This document shows positions 40,670 through 52,159 of a stretch of 64,000 nucleotides of DNA, in pieces. The stretch comes from Ancylostoma caninum (taxonomy: Eukaryota > Nematoda > Chromadorea > Rhabditida > Ancylostomatidae). How positions within the stretch are numbered: the first letter of the stretch is position 1; the number at the start of each line of letters is the position of its first letter. The notes beneath the pieces were generated by a model, which was given only the letters and a program-made list of their open reading frames with translations, was not told the DNA's origin and made no database searches. The position numbers and the translations under genes are program-made. Location of the stretch: contig JBAJFG010000047.1 in assembly GCA_037903475.1 (NCBI GenBank), positions 4,316,001 to 4,380,000 on the forward strand, written 5' to 3'.

Positions 40670-42254
40670 CAGTGCGCATCAAAATTAAGTATCCAGCCAA
40701 AAACTGTAAGTAACAAAGTTCCAAAACATCCGATTAAGACGGGACCATTTCCATTCGCTTTAGTAAATACGACAACCCCTTACTAAAATATTCTTACCGG
40801 GTCACTCATGTTTTCCCATGACGTACATGCTAGCTATCACATTTTGTTTGTATCAAAATTAAGTATCCACCTTGAAGCAGACCAATTTTGCTGGTCTGAA
40901 AGTGGGTATAAAAGGTTGAATTTTTTGCGTAGTTCACCTATTACTCTCTGCCGAAATTCTTTGTCGTCAAATTCTTCCAAGCTCCGCTGAACAGGCACAA
41001 ATTGAAGTCTTACATGACGAAGGATTCTCCAATCGAACAATCGTGGCTCACTTGGGTCGCTGTCATGGATTTGTGGACAGGTATCTGCGAAACTCATCTT
41101 CATACAACAAGCAGCTTAATTCCGGTCGACCTAAGCTGCTAACCGCCAACGATAGCAGAATGACTAAGAGACTGGAATCCACGTCGAGCCTCGCTCAGAT
41201 GTGGGCTCAGGTGGGTTTAAACATTTCAAGAATGACCATGTGAAGATTGGTCCGAGGCAACTGCAACATCATAAGCGAAGTAATGCTGGGGGCTCCACAT
41301 TTGAGCCCCTAACACAGAGAAGCGCCCCTGCTCTTCGCTAGAAATAACATGACAACGCAAAGGAACAAGGTGCCCTAGATGTCGATGTTCAAAATTTATT
41401 TAGATTGATGTCAATTTAACAAATCTGATTTCCAGGTAATCTCCAGTGATGAAAATGAATTCAATCTGGATGATCTAGATCGGTGCCGTCATTATTGGAG
41501 GGACCTATGGAAGGAGCCACTCATGTTCATAAGGCGCAATATTGGTGGCGGTTCGCTTATGACTTGGGCCGCGTTCAGAAGTTCAGAAAAATTAGAATTA
41601 GCGTTTGTTTCCAGGAAAATGGACTCCGCCAAATACCAAGAAGTACTGGGAGAAGTACTGGGAACGCATTTGCTCCCTTTTTGAGAGGTGTTCAGCGCCT
41701 TTTTCTCGTTTTTCAGCGAGACAGCACTGCCGTCCACGAGTCTCATTCAACGAGAATCGGCTCCAGGAGCACTGCGTATATGCAGTGAACTGGCCTGCGT
41801 ATTTGTCAGACTGTAACCAAGTTGAGAACATGTGGGGTAGAATTGCACGCCACGTTTACCGGAATAAAAACAGTACAGCACGGTCGACGACTTGAGGGCG
41901 GTGATACTGGACGTTTGGGACCGGATTGGCGACAACGCCACGCAAAACCTAGTAAAAAGTATGCCACGAAGGACTTTTGAAGTCATCCACAACGATGGTG
42001 AACCGATCAATTATTGATTGTCCGGTTATAATGATAAATTTGTCCAACAGTCGTAAGTGGATACATAATTTTGATACAAACAAATAAGTTTCTTGTACAA
42101 GAATCCTGGGCAAAACGGTGGAAAGTAGTGGAAACAAAGAATATAGGGTTTATGCATTAGGAGAATCCTATGGAGCAAGTTCCCTTTTGTGGTAACCAAT
42201 ATGAGCCAAAATATTGGCCAACTCGGGGTGGATACTTAATTTTGATACGCACTC
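40670..42254 (+). mobile_element. Tc3-like transposon inserted in the minisatellite
   Basis: Ends CAGTGCGCATCAAAATTAAG (left) and, inverted, GAGTGCGTATCAAAATTAAG (right). A second inverted pair with the same core (TCAAAATTAAGTATCCAC at about 40855-40872 and GTGGATACATAATTTTGATA at about 42055-42075) gives a nested IR/DR layout like that of other Tc1-family elements. TA precedes the left end (40668-40669); the right flank is altered (TTTTA). A TATAAAAGG word at about 40906 could be its promoter. Confidence 0.88.
40985..42016 (+). pseudogene. Tc3-like transposase (DD34E), inactivated
   Basis: Blocks in order: AQIEVLHDEGFSNRTIVAHL (helix-turn-helix), GRPKLLTANDSRMTKR, RNNMTTQRNK, an apparent spliceosomal intron (about 41370-41435, GTGCCC to TTCCAG), SSDENEFNLD with the first Asp, GGGSLMTWAAF, FQRDSTAVHESHS with the second Asp, WPAYLSDCNQVENMWG with the Glu, then SMPRRTFEVIHNDGEPINY at the C terminus. 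Two internal stops (after ISRMTM and after APHLSP) and later frame changes disable it. The catalytic residues are still readable. Confidence 0.88.
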
Positions 42255-42345
42255 TTTTATGAGTATAGCATAGATATAGTATTGGTATAGCACATGCGTG
42301 ATATAGGTATAGTATAGATATGGTATTGTACACACGTGGTAACGA
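42255..42345. repeat. Degenerate TATAG minisatellite, right part
   Basis: AGTATAGCATAGATATAGTATTGGTATAG-like units, the continuation of 40150-40669 across the transposon, followed by an AT-only stretch to about 42400. Confidence 0.8.
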
Positions 42346-42399
42346 TATTATATATCATATAATATATTATTACTATTTTCTATATTTTTATTTCATTAA

Positions 42400-43422
42400 C
42401 CATTTTTTGATTGATACTGATGTATGGGACACTAACGCAGCTTGTACTTGTACATAGCGTGTTTGGAGACCATCTACAACCAAACGTGCTCCTCTCAAGC
42501 GCTAAATTTTCATACATAATTCACCTAGTGGCGTGTATTTGCGTGTCATGCGTCGGATCCGGCACGTTTATACACAGCTGGCTGGCTGCTCCAGCTCCGT
42601 GGTCGCTTCTGGATTTTTGCCCGTGCCATATAAGGTCATTGCCTATGCATTAGAGAATTCCGCAACTTTTTCTAGGTGACGAAGGCTCGTCCGTTTCGCT
42701 GGACACATGTAGTTCGAAGGTGACTTCCGTATTAATTACGCTGCAGAAAAACGCGTGTTGGGCGTGGCTAAAGAGCATTTAGCCGATTCTGTGCTAATGA
42801 ATTCCGCTCACAGCAACTGCAAAGCTGCTACATAAGCTGCTTCCGTAGCCGTCGTGTCGTCAAAGGAATAAAGCTCGTCTGGAAAAAACTCCCGCCAGAA
42901 ATAAACATAGATATTGATTTGTCGCTCGTTTTAAACTAAACTTTGTCTGTTTCGCTGACGTTTTTCTTAGCATGTGCTACAACTGACTCACGTTTTTGAG
43001 CCATATTTCCCACAGGCCTTTCATGTCTTTTTTTGTTCTAAGCCAACAAATTCCTTTGCGCCTTACCTTTTATAATTCTTTTTTTTACACACTCGTTGCT
43101 TTTCCAACCTCCTAACTTTCAAGTTTGCATATAATTAGTCTCTCATTGTTTTCTACTATATGTTCCCTTTTTTATCTACAGGTATCTAGGAAATATCAGT
43201 TGGTATTTTTTCGATTTTTGCCGAAAGCGTCTAACATGCAGCCATCACCTTCCTCTTTTTACTGAAGAATTTCAATGCATTCTTTATATGGTTTCTTAAT
43301 GAAAGCTCGACATGGCAAGTTTCTGAATAGGTAGGTGTGACCCGCATCATGAATTGATATCTCTACACCTTTTTATCAATAAATATTAAACATTATTCTA
43401 TAACTATCTTATTTATCTACTT
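42400..43422. other. Intergenic
   Basis: No supported feature. Confidence 0.4.
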
Positions 43423-43945
43423 ACTAGCTGCCGTACCCGGCTTCGGTGTTTTACTACCTTGGCTACATCACATTGCTGAGGCCAATTATTATCAACGATA
43501 AGTTCAATAAAACCTCCATAATTTTGGTGATCAGCATGTTAGCGAAGCCCAGGTGACCCTTTCCCATCGACCTGTGGGCGGAAAGTTAGCAAAGCTATTT
43601 CGGTGACATTGAAGCTATGTATTCCTACAAATCGATAAAATCAATAAATCAATGTTTTGTGCAACATGGTTGTCATATTCGTATTCAGCGTATCGAGGAA
43701 CCCCAGAAGACATGTCCTCAGCGATCCCTGGCCAAAAATGGCGGAAAATCAATAAAATCGATGTATTCGATAAATCAATCGATAATCCCAGGTGCAGAGC
43801 AGCCTGTAACCTCCGCCAGCCCGCGTAGAATGTACATGCAAAATTTGGTCCGGATCAGTTCGCCCTCCGCAATTTCTATTCATTACATACATACACACAT
43901 ACATACAAACTTTCACTTGATATATACAGATTTGTTTATTTATTC
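43423..43945. repeat. Repeat with CTAGCTGCCGTACCCGGC head and ACATACA tail
   Basis: Begins with an ACTAGCTGCCGTACCCGGCT signature and ends in ACATACATACACACATACAT, then TTGATATATACAGA, an arrangement seen in 3' tails of some non-LTR retroposons. The middle contains AATCAATAAATCAATG and CGATAAATCAATCGATAA, the reverse complement of the TTGATTTATTGATT motif seen in the PPP1R16-like introns. The class is a guess. Confidence 0.5.
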
Positions 43946-46034
43946 ATTTATTTACTCATTCTCTTTCATCGAGGTGCACCAACTACAAATAAATAACACC
44001 TTGGTGTTAGTAACAGTGTTTACCCTTGTGCAGATAGTTACCAATTTTGTTGTCGGTAAGCCTAATCAGCCTGTCTAGACTTGACGCTATACATTCCACA
44101 GCTTTTAAAGCATTTTTAATTGGATATGTGGAGTATATGGAGTAAGAGAAAATGAAGAAAGTATACCAGTTTCATGTCAGTTAAACAGTCTTGGTGCGAA
44201 GGCTCGAAAATAAACGAAAAAAAAAGTTTGAGAAAAGTTGTTCTTAGGCGAAGTCTGCATTCACGTTAATCTCTTATGCACATCTATGGAATTTTCCGTT
44301 TCTCATCGTGTTTCATGTTCCCCTCAGATGTTTTACGCCCATTTCGATTTCCAATTTCATCTTCTCAGACGATACCAACATTTATTTGCTCCCACTCCTG
44401 GATGCTTAGCTATGAGGGGGACTCATATTGAAGCTCTTCCCTCTTCCGTCTCCTTCCTGCTCACAAAAACAACCCATTATTTGACACGGTTCCTCTGAAG
44501 CAGCAACAAATCCTTCGAAAAACGCGTTCATCAGCATAAGTCTAGGTCAAATAAAGAAAAAAAATAGTGAAGTCCGCTTCTTAGCCCCTGCAGAATTAAT
44601 TTTTGTGTATGAAATTAGGGAAGGAATGGCCCAGAAATTGAAGGTTATAGGTAGGGGGATAGGGAAATTCACCTGATAGTCTTCGAATTTATCGTGCTTT
44701 TATATAATTCAATCGTACGTAGGTGGTATCAGAAATACAAAAGTTTAATAAGTTACAAGTTGAAAATCCAGAAATATTCTACTTTTTTAATTCATCGAGG
44801 TATTGAGTGTTGCCGAACCCACGGATTATTTTCGCTGAGATGCGGCCGACAAAAAAGAGGCGTGGTCAGGAGGAAAAAAGCGATAAATTGCTGGAAGCTA
44901 CTGGAAAAACAAAGTTTAAATTTACCTTGTTGGAAATAGACAATCAGAAATGCAATTCAGATGCAGAACTCAGCAACTTTCTCTATTTAAATAGGCACTT
45001 TCAGAAAAATTCCGGCACACATTCGGGGGGGGGGGAGGGGCACTGACACTGACCCGTGAGGTGCTACTTCCCCTAGTTCCTCGAAAAGAAGTCTCTGTGG
45101 ATAAAAAGCAATAGAAGTCCTAGGGACGTCAGGTTTTTCGCTGCAGGATTTTCCAACCTAGCTCTCATTCAAAGTTGTCCAGAAATCCTAAAAGAGAATT
45201 CGATTGAAATTTTGCTTCTTTTCAAGGTTTTTTGCTCCATAAGTGATAAAAAATCGATGAGGAGCTCTCAGAACGCTTTTTCCATGCACTACCACAATTC
45301 ATAGTGAATAGGTGCCCTTATTTGCATGAGTAATTCCCTTTGCATTAGTAACAACTCCTAGGACCCATCTCTGCTCCATTCACTTATCCATCCCCTGGGC
45401 GGTCACTGAAAACTCGTCCAGTCGCCCTGTTGCAACTAATCACAGCTACTCAACCTAGTGAATGCAGCTGACAAGTGCTGGTAATAACACCACCTCGTGG
45501 GCCATATATAGCCGCAGGGCATCACTTTGTGCTAGTTGACGTGGCTGAGTCACGTGAGCAGTTCTCCCATTGTTACCTGAACGACTCACTCACTGCTGGC
45601 CTCCCCTATTTGACGTCTCGTCGTCACTTTTTCATTGTGCTGTTCCGCCACCACTCATCGACGCTCGCCTTTTATTCCCAGCTACAGCGCAATTTTCTGC
45701 CCAAAACGTCCTTAAAACCAGGAAAAAACGGCTCGGTTTAGTTACCCAAGGGAGGCAATTGAAGATTAGCTGCTATTAGAGGTTTTATTTAAAACGTTCC
45801 TGTCGAGTGTCCAGACTGTCCAATGGATTATCCCCAGTAATTGACCATTGATCACTCTAGAAACCTTCAAAAGGGTTCTAGTGGACAGGTCCCCAGGTAG
45901 AGGTTTGGTTATCCAAGTGTATGTTTAGAGAGCGATGGCTTCTGCTGCTTCACGTATTAGATCCTTCATGTTTCGAATTTACCTACAATGCCGGAAAGTC
46001 ACTCTTGCATTACAGAATACCTTCCGTCTGGCAT
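43946..46034. other. Intergenic
   Basis: A G-homopolymer tract lies at about 45024-45040. No gene supported. Confidence 0.4.
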
Positions 46035-46035
46035 G

Positions 46036-46245
46036 CCGCGCCGCAGCAACTAAGCGGCGCGGTAGGCCGGCCTGACACTATGGTTGTGGGGCTTCTACGG
46101 CGTTGATGTTTTGCTTTTTTTTTCGAAATGAAAGCAATGTCACAATTGAAAACGGTGAAAAACATAAACAAAACAGCAACGCCCGACAATCACATGGACC
46201 AGCTGGTCTGCCGCGCCGCGTGGATGGTGCGCTGCGGCAGACCAG
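46036..46245. repeat. Pair of GC-rich hairpins
   Basis: Hairpin 1: CCGCGCCGC (46036-46044) with GCGGCGCGG (46054-46062). Hairpin 2: CTGGTCTGCCGC (46203-46214) with GCGGCAGACCAG (46234-46245). Both stems are perfect and share the word CCGCGCCGC, in an otherwise AT-rich region. They could be the ends or subterminal hairpins of a small element. Confidence 0.65.
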
Positions 46246-46775
46246 ATGGACAGTATTCTGTGGCGCAAGAGTGATCTTCAGGCAGTGCTCATACTTTCAA
46301 ATTGATATCATTGATGAATTTTTCGAACTCCTACTGATGAAATTTCAATATTTTAACTTCTTGGGTTTTTCTATAAGAATTTCAACTTCTCTTCTTTTCT
46401 AACACTCCAATGGTTTCCTGTAACCAAATTTCCTACGCATATTTACTCTTATGCACATGAATGTTATTCATACATATGTTTGCCTTTTCATAAATCCCAC
46501 TGTCAGTCCTCAAATATTCTTTTCTTAGAATCCGTTTTTTTTTTGTCAAAAACGAGTTACTGTATTCATTTCCAATATTTTTCTAACCCGTCGAGGTCAG
46601 TGGTGTACTTGGGAAGAGGACTGGGAAAAAGTGGGATTTTCGGCATAAACGACTTGACCAACGAAATTTCGAAAATAACTATTTTAATCGGAATTAGCCA
46701 TGAAATAAACGAAGATTTGACAAAGTAACAGTGCACGTAAAACAATGACAATGGGTTAAGTTCAAATTTCTACCT
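46246..46775. other. Intergenic
   Basis: Around 46595-46640 a fragment resembles the GC-rich hairpin repeat family (GGGAAAAAGTGGGATTTTC). Nothing else is seen. Confidence 0.35.
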
Positions 46776-46840
46776 TTTTTATTTATTTTATTTTTATTTT
46801 TATTTTATTTTATTTTATTTTATTTTTATTTTATTTTTTT
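46776..46840. repeat. (TTTTA)n tract
   Basis: TTTTA/TTTATT simple repeat immediately before the first copy of the 95-bp direct repeat. Confidence 0.9.
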
Positions 46841-46936
46841 ATGAAATAGTTGTTAGAATTTCCGACTAGTGCACAAGAAACCAGTGTTCGTTGCACCCTG
46901 ACTGTCTGCGCATCCACACATTTCATCGGCATCACC
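46841..46936. repeat. 95-bp direct repeat, copy A
   Basis: From ATGAAATAGTTGTTAGAATT to CATCCACACATTTCAT. It matches copy B at 47470-47565, 629 bp downstream, with only a few substitutions (over 90% identity by eye), in the same orientation. Confidence 0.9.
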
Positions 46937-47469
46937 AACCTCACTCTCGTTCCTCCTGGTTCCTGTCCTAACCTGTCCTAATATGTTGCGAAGCAAGTGC
47001 GCGCAGACTTCGACCGCCTTCATCATTGTGATTACCCATGGTAAACGGGCTGGCTTACCCTGATTTATTCTTCACTTCGCAGCCATGAGCATGTTTACCC
47101 GTACGTGACATTGTCTATACACAGAGGCCACCTATGAGTAAGCATGCGTACCCATAGGTAGGAGATTACCCATCCTTCCAAAAATGCATCCTTATCCTGA
47201 AATCTTCCTTAGCTACTTACATATATGACAATATATGACATAGGCCCATGCTGCATGAAGTTTGCGCAGGATTTGCATGAATCATACATGCCAGAAACTT
47301 TTCATGGTTTCACGTTCTTTCTATGCAGGAACTCATGCGTATTGCTCATATTTGAAGAGAAGGCCCTAGAGAAATAAAATCATTTTATTAAATGAATAAA
47401 TGAGATGCTTGATTGAAATTAGTAACTAGCGAACTGAAGAAAGAGCATTTCAGCACTTCTATTACCATT
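46937..47469. other. Sequence between the two direct repeats
   Basis: About 530 bp with no open frame or motif I recognise. It may be the body of a short element bounded by the repeats, or unique DNA between two insertions. Confidence 0.4.
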
Positions 47470-47565
47470 ATGAAATAGTTGTTAGAATTTCCGACTAGTG
47501 CAAAAGAAACCAGTGGTCGTTGCACTCTGACTGTCTGCGCATCCACACATTTCATAGGTACCACC
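47470..47565. repeat. 95-bp direct repeat, copy B
   Basis: Second copy of 46841-46936. Similarity ends at CATTTCATAGG, where copy A has CATTTCATCGG. Confidence 0.9.
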
Positions 47566-49356
47566 AGTTTCTCGATTTTCTTTCCAAAATCTTTCAATCA
47601 CTCAAGGATCTTGCGGTACCTTTGAATTCTGCAGTGAACTCACTCAATACACTGATTTTTTTTTATTTCCCTTCGACTTGCGGTTCATCAGCAGTGCATT
47701 TACACTTCCTCTCAATGATGATGACTCTGATTTCGTTTTCTCTCTTTTGTGAGGGCCTGCATGGACTCTTTTACAACTCAGTTGATTACCTCACATTTAC
47801 AGCCCTTTGACGGGCTGTGTAATTACAGCAAAACCGGTTAATATTGTCTTCTCCCTGTCATTCCTGGGTCCCTCCATAAAATGAATCCTAGTGTCGAGTA
47901 TTTAAACAGTACTCTATAGAGGTGTCTTTGCTTTAGAATGACACTTCGTCGTTTCCTACTAGTTGGTGACAGACACTCAGTCCTACCAAAACCCTCCTGG
48001 TAATATTGTAGTTCTGGAGCGGCATGCATCAGTAAGATTACCCTACCGAGGGTAAACATGTTACCACCCCCCCCCCTCCCTCCCTATTTACCAATCGTTA
48101 ATACGAGTCTCTACACGTTCTGGGTTGCCAAGTATGATGTGCCGTTTTTCTTCAATGATTTATTTCTCCTCTTTTTCTGTGTCTGAGCAAGTGTTTATAA
48201 TCATTAGAGAGCACTTTTTTTGCTCTGCAAGAATACTGTCCTCAATTTCAGGATAATCCAATTCTGTTTGAATTGCAGCACTGAAAATGTGGATTCCAGA
48301 CCAGGAAAAATATTTTTTCAACACCTGGCTGCATACGTACAGGATGGATCCAGACTGCTTTATTTTGCCTTCTAATTTGGTCAAAAAGCGACTGGTTTGG
48401 CTCGAATCCTTTATGTCAATGTGTGAAAACACAACGCAGCAGCTCAGATCACCGCAGATTACCCTTGCAAATTAAGGTGGGTGGGGCATAACTGCAAAGA
48501 GCGGGGCTCACCTGGAGCGGACGAGTTGCCCCCACCATCCTACGTCCATATCGGGCTCCTCTATCTTCTACCTTCTCTACTCATAAAACTTGTCGATTTC
48601 AGAGAAAAATAGTTTCACGGTGAGCTTTGGGGGGGGTTGCTTATCTGTTTTTTTTCTCCGTCTAAGGGAACTGAGAGAGTTTTTCTTTGTTTCTTCCTCT
48701 AGTCTTTTCAAGATTAAGTATCTTAGTCATTTATTAGAAGGTAGCACATTACTACCGATGTCCAGAAACAACATGAAAATTGTTAATTTTAAATATATAA
48801 GTATGTTTTTTTTTTTCAAGAAACGCAGGACATGATGACGTCGACACTTCATACTCGAGTAATCTTTGACCGATAGGCAGTAAACCACTTCGTCGACCCA
48901 CCAATTTTTCGGCTTTTATTGACTACGAGTCTGCCAACCGCACTCTTCTCGCCCTTCAATTAACCTCTAAACGATTGCCAGCAGGGTCCAAAAGATTACC
49001 GCTTGTTCGGAGAGCAAAGCCCATGAGTAAGAACCACAAACAGAGGAACGAAAAAAAAATGGAAAGGTTGTTGTTTTTGTTGCATTTTTTTTGCAAAAGT
49101 GGAACGAATGTTTTTCGAAAGGAAAGGAGATTCCGAAATGTAACGTACGACAAGGTACCGTTTATACTCGGCGTAGGGGAGCCAAGAATCTAGAAGCTTG
49201 CGAGTTGTTCGTGGATAATTTTTTTACCGATAACTTCGAGAATCTTCGACACTCCGCTTCTGGAAGCCCTTTGTGAGATTCCCTTCCTCAACCAAATTTT
49301 CTCTATGGAATTTTCCAGAACCTCATGAATAGGCCGTACTCGTAGCCCCGCCCACA
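47566..49356. other. Intergenic
   Basis: A C tract lies at 48066-48080. A 90-codon minus frame at 48160-48432 has no recognisable domain. An acceptor-like ATTTTCCAG lies at 49311-49319, about 40 bp before the next gene, and may be its trans-splice site. Confidence 0.4.
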
Positions 49357-49902
49357 ATGAGATCAGCGCTGATCGCGTCACTGATGGTGCTATTCACCTC
49401 AGCTTTCGGCCTCGAATGCTACTACTACCGAATACGAGCCGACGAAACATTGACACCGGAAAAGATAATGGTAAGGTCAGAGACGCAGACGAAGACCCTG
49501 GCACTCTGCCAACACCTCATTTTCAGAAACGCAACTGTTCAACCGTATCCTCAGCATGTTTGAAGATCATCTCCAGAAACGAACTCAGCCAATCAGGTCC
49601 CTCGGCTGAAGGACCATCAACAATCGAGGGCCGCTGTGCATTTACACAACACGAATGTGAGGGTCGAATTGGCCAGGTGAGACAGTGTGGGCGTGGCCTC
49701 CCCACAAAATTCTGATAAAACGCTCTTTCAGTGCGTTTCCGAACCGCCAATGGTTCGATTCGGCATTACAATACATGAACATAAATGTTGCTCCAGCGAC
49801 GACCTCTCCAACACAGAGTCAGCGGAAAACTCGTCCATTTTACTCACATGCCTATCGATTTTCTTAACATTTGAGATCATTAACAGAGCTTATGTATTTT
49901 AA
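49357..49902 (+). CDS. Ly6/uPAR-type three-finger, GPI-anchored protein
   Basis: Exons 49357-49470, 49527-49676 and 49732-49902, all phase 0, 144 residues. The product starts with a signal peptide (MRSALIASLMVLFTSAFG) and continues LECYYY, then spaced cysteines (NCSTVSSACLK, GRCAFTQHECEG, CVSEPP) and the terminal CCSSDDLSN, which matches the CC-x4-CN/DxCN close of the Ly6 fold, although the last Cys is replaced by Leu-Ser. It ends with a hydrophobic tail (SSILLTCLSIFLTF) as expected for a GPI signal. Such proteins sit on the outer cell surface and often modulate receptors or channels in neurons (the C. elegans ODR-2/HOT group is similar in plan). The specific partner is unknown. Confidence 0.78.
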
Positions 49903-50598
49903 ACAGTATTAGACCATAGCTAGAGTAGAGATAGACTTTTTGCTGTATACCATGTTAATTTTGTATTCACTTTCTTTATTCTTGTCATGAGCATAACTGT
50001 ATGTGGCTATTACTGATCGAAATCATTGCATTAAATTATTTTATTTGTCGGATCTATGCATCGCATCTCCTGTACCCAAGTGTGAAAGAAACAGTACCTA
50101 ATCACCAATATGTTACACTCAAAGACATAGAAGGGCATGGATCATCCGCCCAATCTGAGCCCTCTTTCTAACGACATGCCAGCGTACACCCTTCCGTACA
50201 CGAACTGTTGGAGAGGTCACGAACATGACGTTCTCCCCGATTTGAACTGTATGCAAAGTAACACACTGAACAGCCAAAAAACCATTTGTAACTCGACTAC
50301 TGACCCTGTAATATGCCTGCCCCGCACTTTGGCACATCGTTAGATTCTATACGATGAAAGAATAGCTCTTTCATAATCATAATTTCGTTTCCTACCTATG
50401 TGGGAAAAAAGGCAACGTATTACTACACTATTCTGACACCATCACGAGGAATCATTGTCTAATTACGAAATAGTGATGTTCGAGAAAGTTTTTTTTTCAA
50501 TATCCGCCTGATTTCAACCTTAGTGCCTTCCTTAGATTAGACCGATGACTCTGCATGAGAAAGCTCTAGCTCCAGAAAGCTCTAGAAAACTCTAGAAA
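49903..50598. other. Intergenic
   Basis: 3' flank of the Ly6-type gene. No further feature supported. Confidence 0.4.
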
Positions 50599-50806
50599 AT
50601 GGTTGATGCGCATCAAATTTGACGCGGCGATACACAATGGAGAACGAAGAGGAGAAGAGAATTCTCGGCAGGATGCGAATGTTCCTGGTTTTACCGTCGC
50701 GACCTCCGCTCGGACAAACTGCGTTCTGATCTTCGCCGCACCGAGACATCGCGGAAACTTCATGAAATTTCGGGCCTACGCGTCAAATTTTACGCGCATC
50801 AACCAT
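50599..50806. mobile_element. 208-bp MITE-like inverted-repeat element
   Basis: Left end ATGGTTGATGCGCATCAAAT and, from the right, ATGGTTGATGCGCGTAAAAT; similarity extends about 28 bp to TTTGACGCG. The inside is GC-richer than the flanks. The target duplication is not clear (TCTAGAAA on the left, AAATAG on the right), so the superfamily is not assigned. Confidence 0.75.
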
Positions 50807-51484
50807 AAATAGCGCCTAACACTGGTGTTGCTGCCACCAATGCTGGCGTAACTTTGGATTCTATACGAAATCTTCGATCTTGAGCCTAGAAAGAAGAGCG
50901 AATTCCCTGGAGTCGCAATCTTGTACCTGGAATTTTAGAAACGAGACATCGATGGCGACATGTCAAAATGACGGATAAGAATAACGGATCAGCCAGAACA
51001 CTGGGTAACTGTGAAGCTAGATATGTATAATCCGCATATGAATGATGTGTACATGTGTGTGCACCCTCAAAACTACTCTCAAATGAATCCTAGTAACACT
51101 AGAATTCTACCGTTATGAATGCTGCTGGGATGTATCTGTTAACTGTCAACTAGTCACTTACCTGCATTCTCTAGTCACTTGGCAACCCTTTCTTGTTTAT
51201 CTAAATAATGCGAGTTCCCCAATCATAGACCCATAATGAATCACGCCAGTATCGAATAACCTTGCAATGCTATTTCGTTATTCGTTTCTACTTTAGAAGA
51301 TTACTTTACCATTCCCTGGCTTTTTATGACCTATGAGACATTCGAAAACTTAGGTAGTTGATTACTACTCCAGAGAAAACCAACTCCAACAATTAAAAGC
51401 AGACATAAATCTCCTCGTGAGACTCATTGGAACATGAATTCAAGTATTTTATGAATAAAAAGTGAAAGAAAAGGAATCAATAAA
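50807..51484. other. Intergenic
   Basis: No supported feature upstream of the eL14 3' end. Confidence 0.45.
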
Positions 51485-51495
51485 ATATCCAACAA

Positions 51496-51501
51496 TTTAT
51501 T
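51496..51501 (-). promoter_or_regulatory. Polyadenylation signal of the eL14 gene
   Basis: AATAAA on the minus strand, 23 bp after the stop codon, in the typical nematode position. Confidence 0.85.
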
Positions 51502-51523
51502 GGAAACAGTAACAACAAACAAT

Positions 51524-52134
51524 TTACTTGGCAGCCTTTCTCAGCTTCGCGAATTCAACCCTGACAAGTCGGTTGCGCATCTGCTTAGCCTTCATCAGTT
51601 TGAATCGCTCGTAATCAGTCAGCTTGGCTCGCTGAAAAACCGAACCTTCCAGAAGAAAGGTAAGTACCATGCTCATCAAAATATACTAACTAACATGCAG
51701 CCCACGAAAAAGAAACACTCCAAATGTCGAAAAGGCTACGGATGTGCGAAACTGAAAACCAAGACTCACAACAGCCTTCTGTGCAATCTTCTTGGCCCAC
51801 AAGGTCTTCTTGAACTGCTCGTTGATCTTGGCGCCATCAAACGCCTCCTTCACGCCCTTTGTTCGCTGTCCAACCCGGATCTTCACGACAAACTTGGTCA
51901 GCTGGAGATCTTTCAGGTTGCGTACACAACGAACAACGCCAGTGCTGGGTCCGTCGATAAGAACCTTAACATGATTGGTGCAGAAAACCATCTGTAGCAT
52001 AACAAAACTATTGAAGTTATTTAGCGTACCCTGTTGCCGTCGACAACGTCAACGACGGTGGCGATTTTGCCAGCATCCTTTCCCTTGGCGATGAACACAA
52101 CGCGGCCGATTTGTACCAAACGTTTGAAGACCAT
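51524..52134 (-). CDS. rpl-14: 60S ribosomal protein L14 (eL14)
   Basis: Three minus-strand exons: 52030-52134, 51770-51964 and 51524-51631 (stop 51524-51526), 135 residues, no gaps in phase. The N terminus [15 protein letters not shown] is the conserved eL14 KOW-type start, followed by [40 protein letters not shown] and [10 protein letters not shown], with the basic C-terminal helix [18 protein letters not shown]. Length is that of short invertebrate eL14 without the vertebrate Ala/Lys extension. It is a structural protein of the large ribosomal subunit. The start follows a TTTTTCTTCAG acceptor by three bases, as for a trans-spliced mRNA. The reading frame is intact, so it is very likely functional. 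Confidence 0.98.
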
Positions 52135-52137
52135 GGT

Positions 52138-52150
52138 CTGAAGAAAAAGA
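52138..52150 (-). promoter_or_regulatory. Spliced-leader acceptor of the eL14 gene
   Basis: Minus-strand CTTTTTCTTCAG immediately before ACC-ATG. No untranslated exon is apparent upstream, so this fits spliced-leader addition. Confidence 0.65.
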
Positions 52151-52159
52151 AAAGTTTCT

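Noticed and set aside
40146..40724. Tyr/Cys/Leu-rich minus-strand frames
   Set aside because: Produced by the TATAG minisatellite.
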